Positions 9,880 through 21,585 of a stretch of DNA of 64,000 nt are shown one piece after another (positions within the stretch are counted from its first letter, which is position 1; every line of letters starts with the position of its first letter). The DNA lies in contig CM040092.1 of the NCBI GenBank assembly GCA_022496805.1, forward strand, positions 16,138,113-16,202,112, written 5' to 3'. The position numbers were made by a program, and so were the translations under genes. The stretch is from Pohlia nutans (Eukaryota; Streptophyta; Bryopsida; Bryales; Mniaceae). A model generated the notes under the pieces. The model did not search any database, was not told where the DNA came from, and saw only the letters and a program-made list of their open reading frames with translations.

Positions 9880-11635
9880 GATTCAGTTACCCTCAAGTGC
9901 AGAAACATAACACTGTTGATGCTAAAGAAATAGGATCCCTTGTCGACGAGAAAAATCTCCACAGTCACTGGGAGCATGTAATTCACATCCTCGACCGTCG
10001 ACAAGAAATAAAATGTACAGGAAATCGTGGAGCCTGTATCACAGAAGAAGAGGTTTAGGGTTTAGGGAGCTTCAGTCTCAGAGGGTATCTGCAGTTGTGT
10101 ATCAAAGCCCCCGAGTCTAAAATCGCTCTCGAACTGCCCTCTATTTTGGGCATGTGGGGTCCGACCTTAAAACTAACCCCCTTTCCTAAGGGTTTAAAAT
10201 TCCAAAGAGGAACCCCTAAAGTAATTTGAAGCAGTAGGTCCCAAATATGCACACGAAATTGCTAAAAACAAGCCCCTAGGGTGCCCATAATAGAAACTTT
10301 AGAAATGAAACCCATGGCTGAATAATACCCTCATTTACGTCAAGGGAGAATTTAAAGTCGGGGCAACAAAGCTCCATCACTGCAATTGTAGCATATGTGA
10401 TGGTCCGATTTAAACAACATTGGATCGGAACTGAATTTGCACGTCAGATTTTGATAGGTCATATCATCCTACACCAATCACAAGATGGAGTGTGGTGCTA
10501 TTGACAAAAATGAATTAATTTGTGTTGACACTAGCAACGACAATGTATGGTATTTGTGGTTTTTATTCTTTTCTTTTAGATTGGTAATGGAATATTCTAT
10601 GAATCCTCTATAATACCTTATGAGATGGCAGGTGTTGGTTGGCTTACAAGGTAATGGTGAGACCTCGTTTAAAAAAAATCACACTGAAAAGTGTTTTTAT
10701 TGTGAGTAATGGAAACTTGAAAACATTCATCAACCCAAAATGAGTTGAATTGTCTTTTAGAGGTTAGTAAACCATTGGCTTCTGGAGGTTTCAATGTTTG
10801 GAAATTTTTGAAAATCCATCTCCAATCTTTTTTGGCTTATAGATAGATATAATTTATGAATAAAAATGACAAAGAATCAGATGAAATGTCATTTATATGG
10901 ATTTCAAAAGTATAAGGATACTCATACTCCACTTGTGACATAGATGGTGTTAATTATTTAACACAAAATTAAAGTATTGCGAATTCGTTAAAAAAACCCA
11001 ATTTTGTCCACTTATAAAAGCCTAAGATTGAATCACACAAGTCGTCATCTTAGGTTCTTGAAGGATTACAAGTGGTTGGTTCTAGGACCCTTGGAGAGTA
11101 CAAGTGATCGATGTATTTTTGGTTTGTTGAATGTCAATTATTGAAAACGGATATTTGACCAAAATGGAGGAGAGTGGTTACGGGACATTCCATCTTAGTT
11201 GTGCTTATTCTACTCTTTTTAAATACATTTATGTGAAATAAAAAATTTATGTTCTTTAAGAAAAAATAAAAGAAAGGTTTCATTTGTATATGAGTAAGGT
11301 GGAGGCACCTAAAACCGCCTATTTAAGCTATCGTGCTTGGATTTGTTTTTTAAATAATCAAATTGGGACTAAAATTCGTGAATAAAAGAGGAAATAATAT
11401 TTAAAACATCTTTGATCAAAATGTAAGTGATGAATTTTGAAAAAGAAAAGTTAGTCATATTCAACTTGAGCCATATATTAGGTGGTGTTTTTCATAACAC
11501 AAGAAGTTTCAATAAAACGTATCCTTAACACTCTAATTCCGCTCACATGCAAAAGTCTGTATTTGAATGATAAGTGGTTGGTTTTAAGTTCCTTGGGAGT
11601 GATTGCAAGTAGTTGGATTTAAGTGTTTTGGGTGG
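9880..11635. repeat. Duplicated segment shared with 36868-38890
   Basis: 9500-10510 is almost base-for-base the same as 36490-37500 (constant offset 26988). Beyond that the two diverge by small indels and the 37517 element. Two tandem TTTAGGG words near 10051 are telomere-like but too short to be a telomere tract. Short frames on both strands are identical in both copies because the DNA is, which is no evidence of coding. Confidence 0.8.
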
Positions 11636-11643
11636 CGGTTGCT

Positions 11644-12057
11644 CTCGGGGAGTGCACTTAAAGTGAAGATTAGAAATACACGTGAGTGCGTTTTAATAGC
11701 ATACCCCCTACAATACTTGGCCTTAAAATAGTTTTTAAATTAAGATTTTTTAGGGGCTAAATCATTACGTATATATCTATCATTTGGTATAAATTTCAAG
11801 ACCAAATATTTCTAAAATCCTATAAAAGAAATGATAGAAGTTTGCACTAAAATGTGTTGTTTTTTGCTTCAAAAATCGATTTAAAAATATGTACAAGTGA
11901 TTATTTTTTGAAATTTATACAACAAGAACTTTAGATTGTGTTTAACAACTGCATATTTTTTTTACAATTTTTAGGTGATTTTTTAGTATGTACATAGGGG
12001 GGTCAAAAGTACGCACTCACGTGATTCCTAGTCTTAACTTTAAGTGCACTCCCCGGG
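11644..12057. mobile_element. 414-bp TIR element with 8-bp target duplication
   Basis: Ends CTCGGGGAGTGCACTTAAAG and (reverse complement) CCCGGGGAGTGCACTTAAAG form long imperfect inverted repeats. CGGTTGCT is duplicated at 11636-11643 and 12058-12065. The paralog near 38889 reads gggtggcggttgctaggac, the empty site. An 8-bp duplication suits hAT-type elements, but the ends are not the usual hAT ends, so the superfamily is uncertain. A one-ended relative is at 37517-37789. Confidence 0.75.
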
Positions 12058-12370
12058 CGGTTGCTAGGACATCTATAGGGCTATAATGGGAGGTACGAAA
12101 GTTGAGTTGACTCCACCTTAATGTTGTTGGTTGGTGGAAGTAAGGTAAACCTACCCATTTTCACCTAGCATTGAATTTTACCCTCTTGTGGTTGTGGTAT
12201 ACATTCTAGAAGACATATGTATGACATTGGTACATGGAGACATAATTATCAAATGGATGGTAAAGGGTATGTCCACCATATACCTAGATTTCTTATTGCA
12301 AGCTTGATGGTTGAAGCAAGTATCTACCTTCAACAAATGGTGTGAACACAACAAATGGTTTTACTCTTAA

Positions 12371-12520
12371 CCCCTAACCGCCCAACCATGCATAGTTTGC
12401 ATGATGTACAGATTTGAAGTCCGTTTTCTCATCCATCATGCACTTTTTGCAGTGTGATTTTTTATTAAAACTTTTATGGGAAGTTAGCTCCGTGCATGTG
12501 TGATCTGATTAGGAAAGGTG
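12371..12520 (+). mobile_element. Truncated piggyBac-like MITE (left end only)
   Basis: TTAA (12367-12370) then CCCCTAACCGCC, followed by about 150 bp related to 55462-55610 and 15390-15480. There is no right end. About 30 bp of host DNA (gtg..acacaacaaatggtt..actctta) stands on both sides, while the paralog at 39174 has it once. This looks like an aborted or repaired transposition. Confidence 0.6.
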
Positions 12521-12884
12521 CGTACACAACAAATGGTTTAACTCTTAAACGTAGCACAAAATATTTTAATTCTTATTCCGTCATCATAAATTGAATTAAA
12601 GTATACATTGTTTTTTTTTATATTTCCTAATATGGACTATTGGACTTGTATCATGGTGGGAAGGAACGAGCCAATGACACTCCAATTGGTTGGGATTTAA
12701 CACAACCATAAGTTTGAAAAATTTTGGCACGGTAAAATATCGTGAACATGATAACAAAATCTAGCTAAAAAGTACTTGGGCCTTAGTTAGCCTTTAGAAG
12801 AGATAATGATAGAAGCCTTTGGATTGAGTCAAGCTTTGGAAAAAGTAAATGAAGGGACAAGAACCTTTAGTATCTATACATTAA

Positions 12885-14460
12885 GGGATGCTGTTTGTTT
12901 GTTTGTTTCTTTCTTGTATTTTTTTTGTATGTAAAATTGAGGTCTTTCCAACCGTGCACCCGTCAACCAGGTATTTTGTACCGTCGCAAAGCTCTCAACG
13001 ACGAAGAGTCAAAAAAAATGTGTTTTGTCGAGTTTTATTCTACGACATGATAGTTATGGATTTTGGAGTGATTTTGTCACCATAAATTGAATTACATTAT
13101 GAAATATGGAATATTGGATTTTTGATGTCATAATTAGCATTGTTGGAAAGCTCTCAACAAGTAGGGGTGCAGCTAACTTCTTTTGTAATTTTTGGATATA
13201 AGGTTTGAAAGTTATGGATTTTTATTCAAATTTGGTCACCATAAATTGAATCAAAGTTATACAAAAAAGCAAAATCAAAAGCACGGAGAACACAAGGAAG
13301 GTACGGGAATACTGGGAACACACGGGAACACGAAGGACAGGTGAATACATAAAATTTAAATGGGCCAATGGGCATGGCCTCACTATCTATACATTGAAGA
13401 AGGCGATCCGTTTGTTTGTTTGTTTGTTTGTTTTGTTTGTATGTATTGTTTTGATCTTGTAGACCAAGCGCCGGCCAGCCCATTGCTGGTACCTTCAGAA
13501 AGCTCTCAATGAGGTAGGGTGCACGGAAGGGGTTTCGTCACATTTGGACGTACAATGTGACAATTATGGATTTCTGAGTGATTTTATCAACATAAATTGA
13601 ATTAAATTAAGAAAAGTGGAACATGAGAGTTTTTAATGTGATTATTGGCATCATAAAAAGCTCTCTACAAGTAAAAATGCACCAAAGTTGATTTGTAGCG
13701 TTTAAACCTACAGTGCAAAAGTTATGCATTTTTAATCGAATTTCGTGAACATAAATTGAATTAAATTATGGATAAATTATTCCAAAAAAGAAAAAGTATA
13801 AACATGGAGAACGCACATGAGCACGGGAAACACGAGGAACACATGAGATATGTGGAACACAAGGAACATTTGGACCAACGATTCAGGGCCACATTAGTCT
13901 ACACATTAAAGAAGATAATTTGTTTTATTTTTATTGTAACATTGAGATCACTCCGACCGTGCGCCCGTTGATTGCATTCTTGATACCATCCAAAAGCTCT
14001 CGGCGAGGAGGGATGCACCAAAGTAGTTTTGTCGCTTTTGGACTTACAATGTGAGAGTTATGGATTTTTGAGTGATTTTGATCACCATAAATTGAATTAA
14101 ATTATGGAAAATGGAATATGGGAGTTTCTACTGTCATTCTAGGAATCGTTATAATGATCTCAAAAAATAGGGGTGGACCAAAAAGTTTTGTATATTTTGG
14201 ACCTACTATATAAAAGTCATTGATTTTTAATCGAATTTCATCACCATAAATGAATAAATTATTCTAAAATGCAAAAGCAAAGTGAAAAGCATGAAGAGCA
14301 TGGGAAGCAGGGAGAGTATGAGAATTGCATGGGGAGCACGGGAAATGCATTGAAAACACTACGAATGCACATAAATACGGGAATGGAGGTGAACATAGAG
14401 CACATTGGAACTCATAGGACATGTGGAACATATGGGCCAACGACACAAGGCCACACTAGT
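12885..14460. repeat. Higher-order tandem array, about 500-bp units
   Basis: Three units begin near 12885, 13375 and 13890 with a GTTTGTTTGTTT-like start. Each holds two about 170-200 bp half-units with AAGCTCTCAACGA and CACCATAAATTGAATTAAA. Each unit ends in a purine-rich stretch with GGGAACAC / GGAACACA words. Frames such as the one at 13768 (HEHGKHEEHMRYVEHKEH) come from this purine-rich part. Confidence 0.8.
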
Positions 14461-14584
14461 TGGTTAGTGATATCCCATAAGGATAGGTACTAATGGTTGT
14501 TATGGACAATACATAAACAAAATTTGTGGATGATGAGCGACATCTTTATTTTGTTAGTGTATTCATCTTTATGATTGGAAATAG

Positions 14585-14745
14585 AGTTGTTGTCCAACTA
14601 AATGAATAGTTGTTTCTTTATCTTTGTATTTCATTTTGGAAATATAGGTTTTGTATAACTATATGAATAGTTGTTTCTTTATCTTTGCTTTTCATTTTAG
14701 AGATAGAGTTTTTGTCCAACTATATCAATGGTTGAGTTGTTCTTT
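14585..14745. repeat. 62-bp tandem repeat
   Basis: Nearly three units, each containing GAATAGTTGTTTCTTTATCT and TTGTCCAACTA. The paralogous array at 41268-41560 has more units. Confidence 0.75.
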
Positions 14746-14919
14746 GTATCAGGCGTTTGTGTGGAATATCAGTCATCTTGTACCTTACCTTGCTAACATA
14801 TGGAAATGAGTTTGTATAGTTGATTTCTTAGGCTAGCTAACAAGATTACGGTTGTGTCATTCGAACTTTGGATGGTTGTGAAATTTTCAAGTGATCTTTT
14901 GGAAAACATAATGGAGGAT

Positions 14920-15180
14920 CTATTAGTGGCGGCCATGGAGGTGTTGTTGAAGGTGTGAAACGATGGGACAAGGCAATAGTGGAAGAATGGTGGAGGCTAT
15001 AAAAAAGGAGCAAAAGGCAAAGTTGGAGGAAGCAAAGAAGTATTTAAAGGAAGCCAAGATGGCAAGTGCAAGAATTCTACCTTATTTGGATGTAAAATCA
15101 TCATTTTCAAATGCTAATATTACAAATATATTATATTTTGAAAAAATGCCTCCAACTGTGTTAGATTTTTCAAAGTGATG
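14920..15180 (+). pseudogene. Coiled-coil protein fragment
   Basis: A 71-codon frame from 14963 contains EAIKKEQKAKLEEAKKYLKE, a strongly charged heptad-like helix, followed by unrelated-looking C-terminal residues. The paralog at 42127-42411 extends the helix with 16-residue repeats (see there). It resembles the charged tail of plant nuclear or transposase-associated proteins in composition only. No domain is recognised. Confidence 0.35.
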
Positions 15181-15329
15181 GTTTTAGGTATTTCTACCTT
15201 AGCAAGTTGCAACTTAATATGATCTTTGATGAGAAGAACGTTGATGAGACACTAGTAGAAAAGAATTAGAATACATTGTTTATTCAGGGTTGATTCAAAC
15301 AATGGAGAATAGTGATACACTAATTAAAA

Positions 15330-16137
15330 CCAACTAGTCCAAATTGTTCAAAAAGTGGACAATGGAAAAAATCAAACACAAATTTCTCATCTGTCATGCA
15401 CTGTTTGCAACGTGGAACTTTTTACTATACATTTTATGGGAAGTTAGCTTCATGTATGTGTGATCCGATTAGGAAAGGAATGGTTTGTGAAATTTTAGAA
15501 TCTCACTTCATGTTGTAGTGATTCACCCAAAATTTTAAAGAATTTAGTGTAAAAGTGCTCTTAAAAAAGTCAACTCATACAATTAAGCAACTAAAATATC
15601 TCCTAAAATCCTACACTTAGAGTATTACATTTCAACCAATCACAACAAATTTCATCCACAAATTGTCAATATCATATTCGTAATGAAGTTACAAAAGAAT
15701 TTTCAATTTCAAATTTCAAATTCTAGTATACAAAATATTGGTGATTGCAATCGCGGATTTAATTGTATGGATATAATCTAAAATTTATAATGTACAACTT
15801 TTATTCATACATCAAGTGCAAAATATCCCTTTTGGTTGCATTTTATAATACATCTTTGCAAAACTGCCGAATTTTAACTGAAAAAATATTAAAATTTTGT
15901 TTGTAATCGAATTTGGAAGGAATTTTTAATTTTAACTTTCAAATTTTATAATTAAATATTGATGATAGTATTAGTGTCTGAATCAAACCGTACGGATGGA
16001 ATCTAAAACCAATCAAAATCTAGAACTTTCATTTGTATATCAATTCGAAAATATTCTTCTAAATAGTAGTTTATAATGCTTTTTCCTCACATTGTCAATT
16101 TCAGGGACACCCTGGTACATTTAGGGGTTAAGCATGA
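15330..16137. mobile_element. Chimeric piggyBac-like MITE
   Basis: The right end (TTTAGGGG, TTAA 16138-16141) and the last 260 bp belong to the PB580 family. The first about 540 bp are like the element at 55462-56031. The switch is near CAAAACTGCCGAATTTTAAC at 15860. No clean left TIR is seen. Confidence 0.6.
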
Positions 16138-17097
16138 GTTTGTGATCACTTTTATGATGGTTGATAGTTGATTTCATTCAAAATCTTTTCACTATATTGT
16201 GATTGGTTCTTTGTGATTTCAATTGAAGCCTGGTTTATTGTGATGTCATTTGAAGGCTGGTTTTTTGTGATTTCATTTGAAGGCTGAATTTTTTGTTATT
16301 TCAACCAAAGATTGGTTCATATTACTCCAAATGTGCACAATATTGAACTGTACATGAAAACTACAACTTCCACACTCCTTTAACCCGTAAATGTCATTGC
16401 AGCCAGAATATGGAAGATGGATGTATTTATAGTGAAGTTTCAAGTTTTATTTTGAGTCATTCAAGCTATTAAAGTTAAATTCAAAACATTTTAGCTATTT
16501 TTGGATTTTACATGGGTCCCAACCCGTGGGTTCCAACTACACACAAAGTCAAAAATACGGTTCACCATGTAGTGTATTTTGGATTTTTATGTATTTTTTG
16601 CTTAAAATAAATTTATACACCGTCCAAAAAATGGACGCCCATGCAACTACGGGTTATGGATCCTATAATATAATGTCAGTCGGGTTCAAGTTGCTTGTAA
16701 ATTTGATTCTTCCCTCATAAATACAAAGTCCCTTGATATCCCTTCCCAAAATTGTAATGTGCTCGATATGACACCCATGGACCTACAAATTGAAAGGGAC
16801 ATTCCTACTCTAACCCTCTATTGCTTTGAAAATTAAATCATTTTTGCACCTCCTACAGCGCGCTCCTCAATTATCCTACATACTATGCTGAAATTTCGGG
16901 CCCGAAAAAATTTGTAAGCATGATGTACCCCACTGTACAAGTGTAGGCTAACATCAGCGCGACCTACATCGTGAAAATTCCCACAGTCTTTAAACAAACA
17001 AATATTCACTTGCCGCGAATTTCAATCCAGAATCAGTCTTGGCCACCCTGCCGGAATTGCCAAAACATGCTTAAACTAAACTTGTAGACAATAGTGT
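16138..17097. repeat. Mosaic of repeat fragments
   Basis: 16138-16380 is the flank also found at 25243-25463 and 55139-55385 (other strand for the first). 16380-16610 is the end of a PB700-family element in reverse (TTAACCCGTAAATGTC). 16610-17090 is the upstream segment also found at 5880-6360 and 49050-49540. No gene is seen. Confidence 0.7.
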
Positions 17098-17101
17098 TTA
17101 A

Positions 17102-17820
17102 CCCTTAAACGTCGGGCCTACGACTGTGGAATCAAGCTATATCTGTCACACTCAATTTTGCCACTATAAATAAGATAAAATTTCAAATTTATATTTTTAG
17201 TAGATGAAGGCATGTGTCTACTACAAGCCATAGTTTGTTCACAAGTTTTGGTGAAAGATTGAAATTACTATGGTTTTTTGAAGCGATTGTAAAGAAAATT
17301 CATATCAATTACAAAATGTACTCAAAAATTCCAATTTTTTTACCAAAGGTGTAGATTACAATGAAGAACATTACAGGAAATGAAAATCAGCCATGCATCT
17401 AAATTTAGTTTTTTTCCTATGCCATGGAAATACATGTATTACTCCAATAATGCACTCAATTTGTAGAGTTTTCCAAAAATTCAAAGTGGAGTAAAAACTA
17501 GACTTGGTAAGCTTCATTTTGTTGGTTAAGCCCAAATGAAATAGAATTTATACTCATGGCCTAATGTTAGTTTAAGTAGAATAAACAAAAGGATCCAAAA
17601 TACACTACACGGTGAACCGTTTCTACGACTCTTTTTGTAGTTGGGACCCCATATAAAATCCAAAAATAGCTTGAATGATCCGAATTTAACTTGAAGAGGT
17701 GGCATGACCAACAAAAGTCCTTCACAAAACAAATTGTATGAAAATCATCCATGTAGCAGTTGGAATTGAATGGTGAGTTACATTCATAAGCCAATTTTTG
17801 GCCTCCCAGGCGTTTAGGGG
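17102..17820 (+). mobile_element. piggyBac-like MITE, about 700-bp family (PB700), 719 bp
   Basis: Ends CCCTTAAACGTCGGGCC and (reverse complement) CCCCTAAACGCCTGGG, flanked by TTAA at 17098-17101 and 17821-17824. The interior is related to 17853-18579 and 24541-25238. A 93-codon minus frame (17567) has no recognised domain. Confidence 0.85.
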
Positions 17821-17852
17821 TTAAACTAAACTTTGAGTGGTGCTTCAACTAA

Positions 17853-18579
17853 CCCCTAAACTGCCTGGCCCTATGACCATGGAATCATGCTTTACATGTA
17901 ACACTCATTTTTTCCACTTTAAATAAGAAAGAATTCAACATTATATCGTTAGTAGATGAAGCCATGCGTCTACTACAAATCATGAACTTTTCGTAAATTT
18001 TGGTGAAAATTTGAAATTACTATAATTTTTTAAAGAAGTTTGAAAGAAAATTCATATCAAATAGAAAACGTACTCAAAAATTCCGAATTTTTTACCAGAG
18101 ATGTAAAGTACAATGAAGAACATTACAGTAAATCAAAATCATCCATGTCTCTAAATTTAGACATTTCAAATACACCATGGTAATACATGTTGAACTTGTA
18201 ACTCCAATAAGACACTCAATTTTCAATTTTTTCTCCAAAAATTCAAAGTGGAGTAGAAACTAGACCCGGTAAACTTCATTTTATTAGTTAAGCTCAAATG
18301 CAATAGAACTCATTTTCATGGCCTAAATTTAGTTTATGTAGAAAATAGAAAAAATGTAAAATACTCTACATGGTGAACCGTTTTTACTACTTTTTTTGTA
18401 CTTTGGGACCATGTAAAATCTAAAAATAGGTTGAATGGCTTTAATTTAACTTGAAGAGGTGGCATGAACAAACAAAATCCTTCACAAAAGAATTGGATGG
18501 AAATCATCCGCGTAGCAATTGGAATTGAATAATCAGTTCCATTCATAAGCCACTTTTTGGTCTGGGCGGCGTTTAGGGG
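17853..18579 (+). mobile_element. piggyBac-like MITE (PB700), flanked by CTAA
   Basis: The element starts CCCCTAAACTGCCTGG and ends GGCGTTTAGGGG. The flanks are CTAA on both sides (17849-17852 and 18580-18583) instead of TTAA. The same CTAA pair flanks the duplicate at 57639-58366. Only 28 bp separate it from the previous element. Confidence 0.82.
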
Positions 18580-18647
18580 CTAAACTGGCAGTGCTGCTTG
18601 ACATATTAAACATGCAGTGGACTTTACGCAAGTTCCCGAAATCAGGC

Positions 18648-18655
18648 TATAAAAG
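18648..18655 (+). promoter_or_regulatory. TATA box of the core unit, copy A
   Basis: TATAAAAG, with the same spacing (120 bp) to the ATG at 18768 and nearly the same leader as the other copies, although the DNA further upstream (PB700, then ACTGGCAGTGCTGC) is different. Confidence 0.55.
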
Positions 18656-18767
18656 GGCCATTCTTCCTCATTCATCTTCATTCCGCTTGCATCGACATCG
18701 CAGGTACTCGAGCGGGAGCTGGGCCCCAAGCCCAGCGCTGTGGGGCTAATCGCCTCACCTCTCCTCC

Positions 18768-18985
18768 ATGGAGAGTAAGCAATCTGAAGGGGGCAGGACG
18801 GCCCTGTCGAATTTTCTCACGAAAATCCATACTCACACGCTCTTGCAAATGAACTTACGATGCTCTCAAGCCGTTCTTCATTGCAAGTCGCCTCAGGAAG
18901 AAGCATGCATGCGTATGTATCCATGAATCGAAGGATGCACAACACACAGCAGTAAGTTCCATGCAACAGCAGAAAATATCAACAA
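18768..18985 (+). pseudogene. MESK short frame, copy A
   Basis: Starts MESKQSEGGRTALSNFLTKI. It is interrupted after CAAATGAAC by TTACG and further insertions (GCATGCATG, GTAAGTTCC), so the frame is not maintained. Confidence 0.35.
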
Positions 18986-18989
18986 GTAA

Positions 18990-19830
18990 GTTCGCTTGGT
19001 AGACAATGCCTGATCATCTTACTGTTTCTTCAGCACAAGATCGATGTGACTGCTGCTGCTGGTCGTTCACGGCTCGCATTGCTGGTCGTTCACGCCAACA
19101 CGGAATTGAATGATCCAAATTAAAGTCTTCAGTACTCCGGGAGTGGTGGCAGTGATCAGCCACGTCGTGCCAGGTCGTTTGCGTACTCCATAGTTACACG
19201 GTCTTGCAAATGAAACCACCCTTGCATACCCCTGTTAAGTTATGAAACCGGTCAGCATTTTTCACAAGCCCTGCATTGACAAGCTTCCAGTCCAATGACG
19301 GCTCGCATTGGAGTGTCCGCCAACACAGAATGATCCACATTCTTCAGTAATCCATGAGTGGTGGCAGTAATCATCCACGCCGTGCCAGTCCCAATGCGTA
19401 CTCGCTGCAACTTTGCCTGCGCGGAGATTTCCAACTGAAGGGACTTCGCAAATCTTGACCGGCTCGAGAATCAACCTCGAGAATCACCTCCTGGATGAGC
19501 TGTTCGGTGAACGGAGGCGTTCCTGTGAAATTCCCATCAATGGATTCGTTCTCAAGAACAGGCTGGGATTGAAACGACCTAATTTTCATCTGCTCCATGA
19601 CGCGGTGAATTGAACTCGAGATCGGAGAATGACGGCGTGTCCGCCTTGCTCTTCCGCAAATTGCGGTGAATTGAACTCTCCGAGGAAGACGGCGCGTCCG
19701 CCCTGTTCTTCCGCAGATTGCGAATGCGTCCGGCCTTGCTCGCTTCCGGATAGTCCTGTTGATTGACAACTGATGAAACAGGGGTCGCAAATCTTTCAAA
19801 TCGTTCTACAGATTGAGTGATCCAAACCTT
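18990..19830 (-). pseudogene. Maturase relic, copy A (central part deleted)
   Basis: Only the N-terminal half survives: the RT0/RT1 region (SSIHRVMEQMKIRSFQSQPV), the RT2-like region and an RT3-like piece (TATTHGLLKNVDHSVLAD). Domain X, thumb and RT5 are absent. The leader side joins the RT3 region directly at a CTGCTGCTG microhomology near 19058. Part of the RT3 region is present twice (about 19060-19190 and 19255-19390). The 57-bp tandem unit is present at 19605-19720. Confidence 0.65.
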
Positions 19831-20248
19831 AACCCTAATACACATCCTCGATTGCCGGGCTACGATTATCGTGAGGAAACAGTGTACAAGGAATCGTGGA
19901 CTTAAGGATGGGTGGTTGCGGGTGAGGCCCTGCTTCAGTCAGATTTTCGTGTGTAACTTGAAGGAGCAATTGAGCGCTGCAGTTCTACATCATTGAAATC
20001 TTCATACACTGTGGGTGGGTGGGTACAGTTATCCTTTTGGACAGATTATCATCTCTTTGAACACTTCTTCATCCATGTGAACAGAAGTTTATTAAATTCG
20101 GATGAGTTTTACCACGGTAGTTTGGGGAAATAATTAATAGTGTGCCTGTTCAAAAATACTGTGGGCCTCACTATATAGTGATTTCAGTGTAGATGGAATC
20201 AAAAGATTGAAAATATTATATTGTACCCGGCTGCTAGCTGCTCATTTG

Positions 20249-20342
<94 letters not shown>

Positions 20343-20903
20343 TTTATTTTTCTTTTCCAAATTGTGTGAATATTTTCTATGTGTACATGTGGACATTCTC
20401 AAAGATTCAATTTTATACTGTAGAAAATAGATTTGTTTTGGAAAAAAAGGATTCACAAAAATTTGAGCTACTTCTTTTATAAATAACTTTTTGTTGATCA
20501 TGAGGGTTGGGTACATTAATTGTTGTTGGATTTAGAGAGTGGACCATTTGAGCAACTAGTGAGACCATTGAGAAAAGGTATTTAAATCCATGTATTTGAA
20601 AGGTGGATTTAGAGAGTGGATGATTTGTGCAATTCCAATCATACTTTTAACTAAGTGTAAGTCTGTTAATGTGCAAAGCAAAGAGTAAGATATCATTTAT
20701 CATGACAAATTGCTAATTGTAAACGAAAAAAGTAGCATTTAGAGGAAATATTGGACTTATTATAAGGTTAGTGAGTTGGAGAGCAAACTGAATTTGAAGG
20801 TGGGTCCGAATATTAATTGTGAAGTTTTCATTCAAACTTTGGAGGTGTTGGGATATCGCACTACTAGAGATGCCCTTAGGTAAAATTACCTAAAATTGTC
20901 GCA
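19831..20903. repeat. Shared 3' tail of the block, copy A
   Basis: The same tail follows the maturase relic in copies B (from 28030), D (from 51700) and E (from 59630). Shared words include TTTACCACGGTAGTTTGGGG and CCCTTAGGTAAAATTACC. No gene is seen. Confidence 0.8.
20251..20338. repeat. (TA)n microsatellite, about 88 bp
   Basis: A pure AT alternation. The orthologous tract is about 114 bp in copy E (60037-60151) and only about 10 bp in copy B (28467). The three overlapping YIYIYI frames on both strands come from this tract. Confidence 0.97.
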
Positions 20904-21285
20904 TTAACCCCTAAGCGTTCACACTGCACTTACACTATCAAACCTCATAAATTTCTCACATTTTTTATATATACTATATTGTTGTGATATTTTTTACATG
21001 TAATTTATTGTCAAGCCGGTTTACCCTGACTTCTTCAAGTGTTGCAATGGCAACACTTTGTTGCCCACTTGTACAAAAAAGTGGCCATGGAGGTACTTTG
21101 TTTTCTTAAGGGTTGTTAAATGTGCCTACATTCATGAGGATATAGCATTTCGATTTTTGTGATGATAGGATTAGTTTTCTTCCTTCCCATGCTGCTTTGT
21201 TGTGTGGTTTAATTCTAATGGCATGGATATGGTGATGCTTATATTTTAAGAGTACATGGAGCCGTGTATCTCCATATAGGGAGTT
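20904..21285 (+). mobile_element. Solo piggyBac-like left end and flank
   Basis: TTAA then CCCCTAAGCGTTCACACTGC. No matching right end (GCAGTGTGAACGC..) is found downstream. The same solo end is at 29034, 52686 and 60717. The following DNA to 21285 holds no gene. Confidence 0.5.
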
Positions 21286-21585
21286 ACATACATCACAAAC
21301 TTAGGAAGTCATGTTTTTGCAATGTTTTACGTATGTTATTGAGGTGAAGAGAGGTGATTATGTTTGACATATGTTTTATGTATGTTTATTGTAGAAAAAA
21401 CGTAGGAAACAAACATGTAAATCTTATTATGAGGTGCTTTTTCATGTTTGTAATGTGTCGTTCGTACGTTTTTTATACGATAAACATATGTAAAACGTAT
21501 GTCGAACGTAATCACCCCTTTCATCTCACTAACATACACGTGTAAAACATTGCAAAAACATGACTTGCCAAGTTTGTAATGTATG
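21286..21585. repeat. Long imperfect palindrome (foldback), about 300 bp
   Basis: Arms of about 130 bp begin CATACATCACAAACTTAGG and end CCAAGTTTGTAATGTATGG, with GTCATGTTTTTGCAATG and CATTGCAAAAACATGAC inside. Frames on both strands (for example 21336 minus, 21354 plus) mirror each other because of the symmetry. Copies are at 29420, 53068 and 61099. Confidence 0.85.

Noticed and set aside
10048..10068. Telomere-like TTTAGGGTTTAGGG
   Set aside because: Only two units inside a duplicated block; interstitial and too short to be a telomere.
13768..13971. His/Glu-rich frame (HEHGKHEEHMRYVEHKEH)
   Set aside because: Product of the purine-rich end of the tandem array unit. The paralogous units do not keep the frame.
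20199..20516. Long YIYIYI frames on both strands (also 59994-60329)
   Set aside because: They are translations of the (TA)n tract, open in all frames because ATAT has no stop.
21336..21545. Paired plus and minus frames of 60-67 codons, repeated in four blocks
   Set aside because: They mirror each other because of the foldback palindrome, and their repetition follows the DNA copies.
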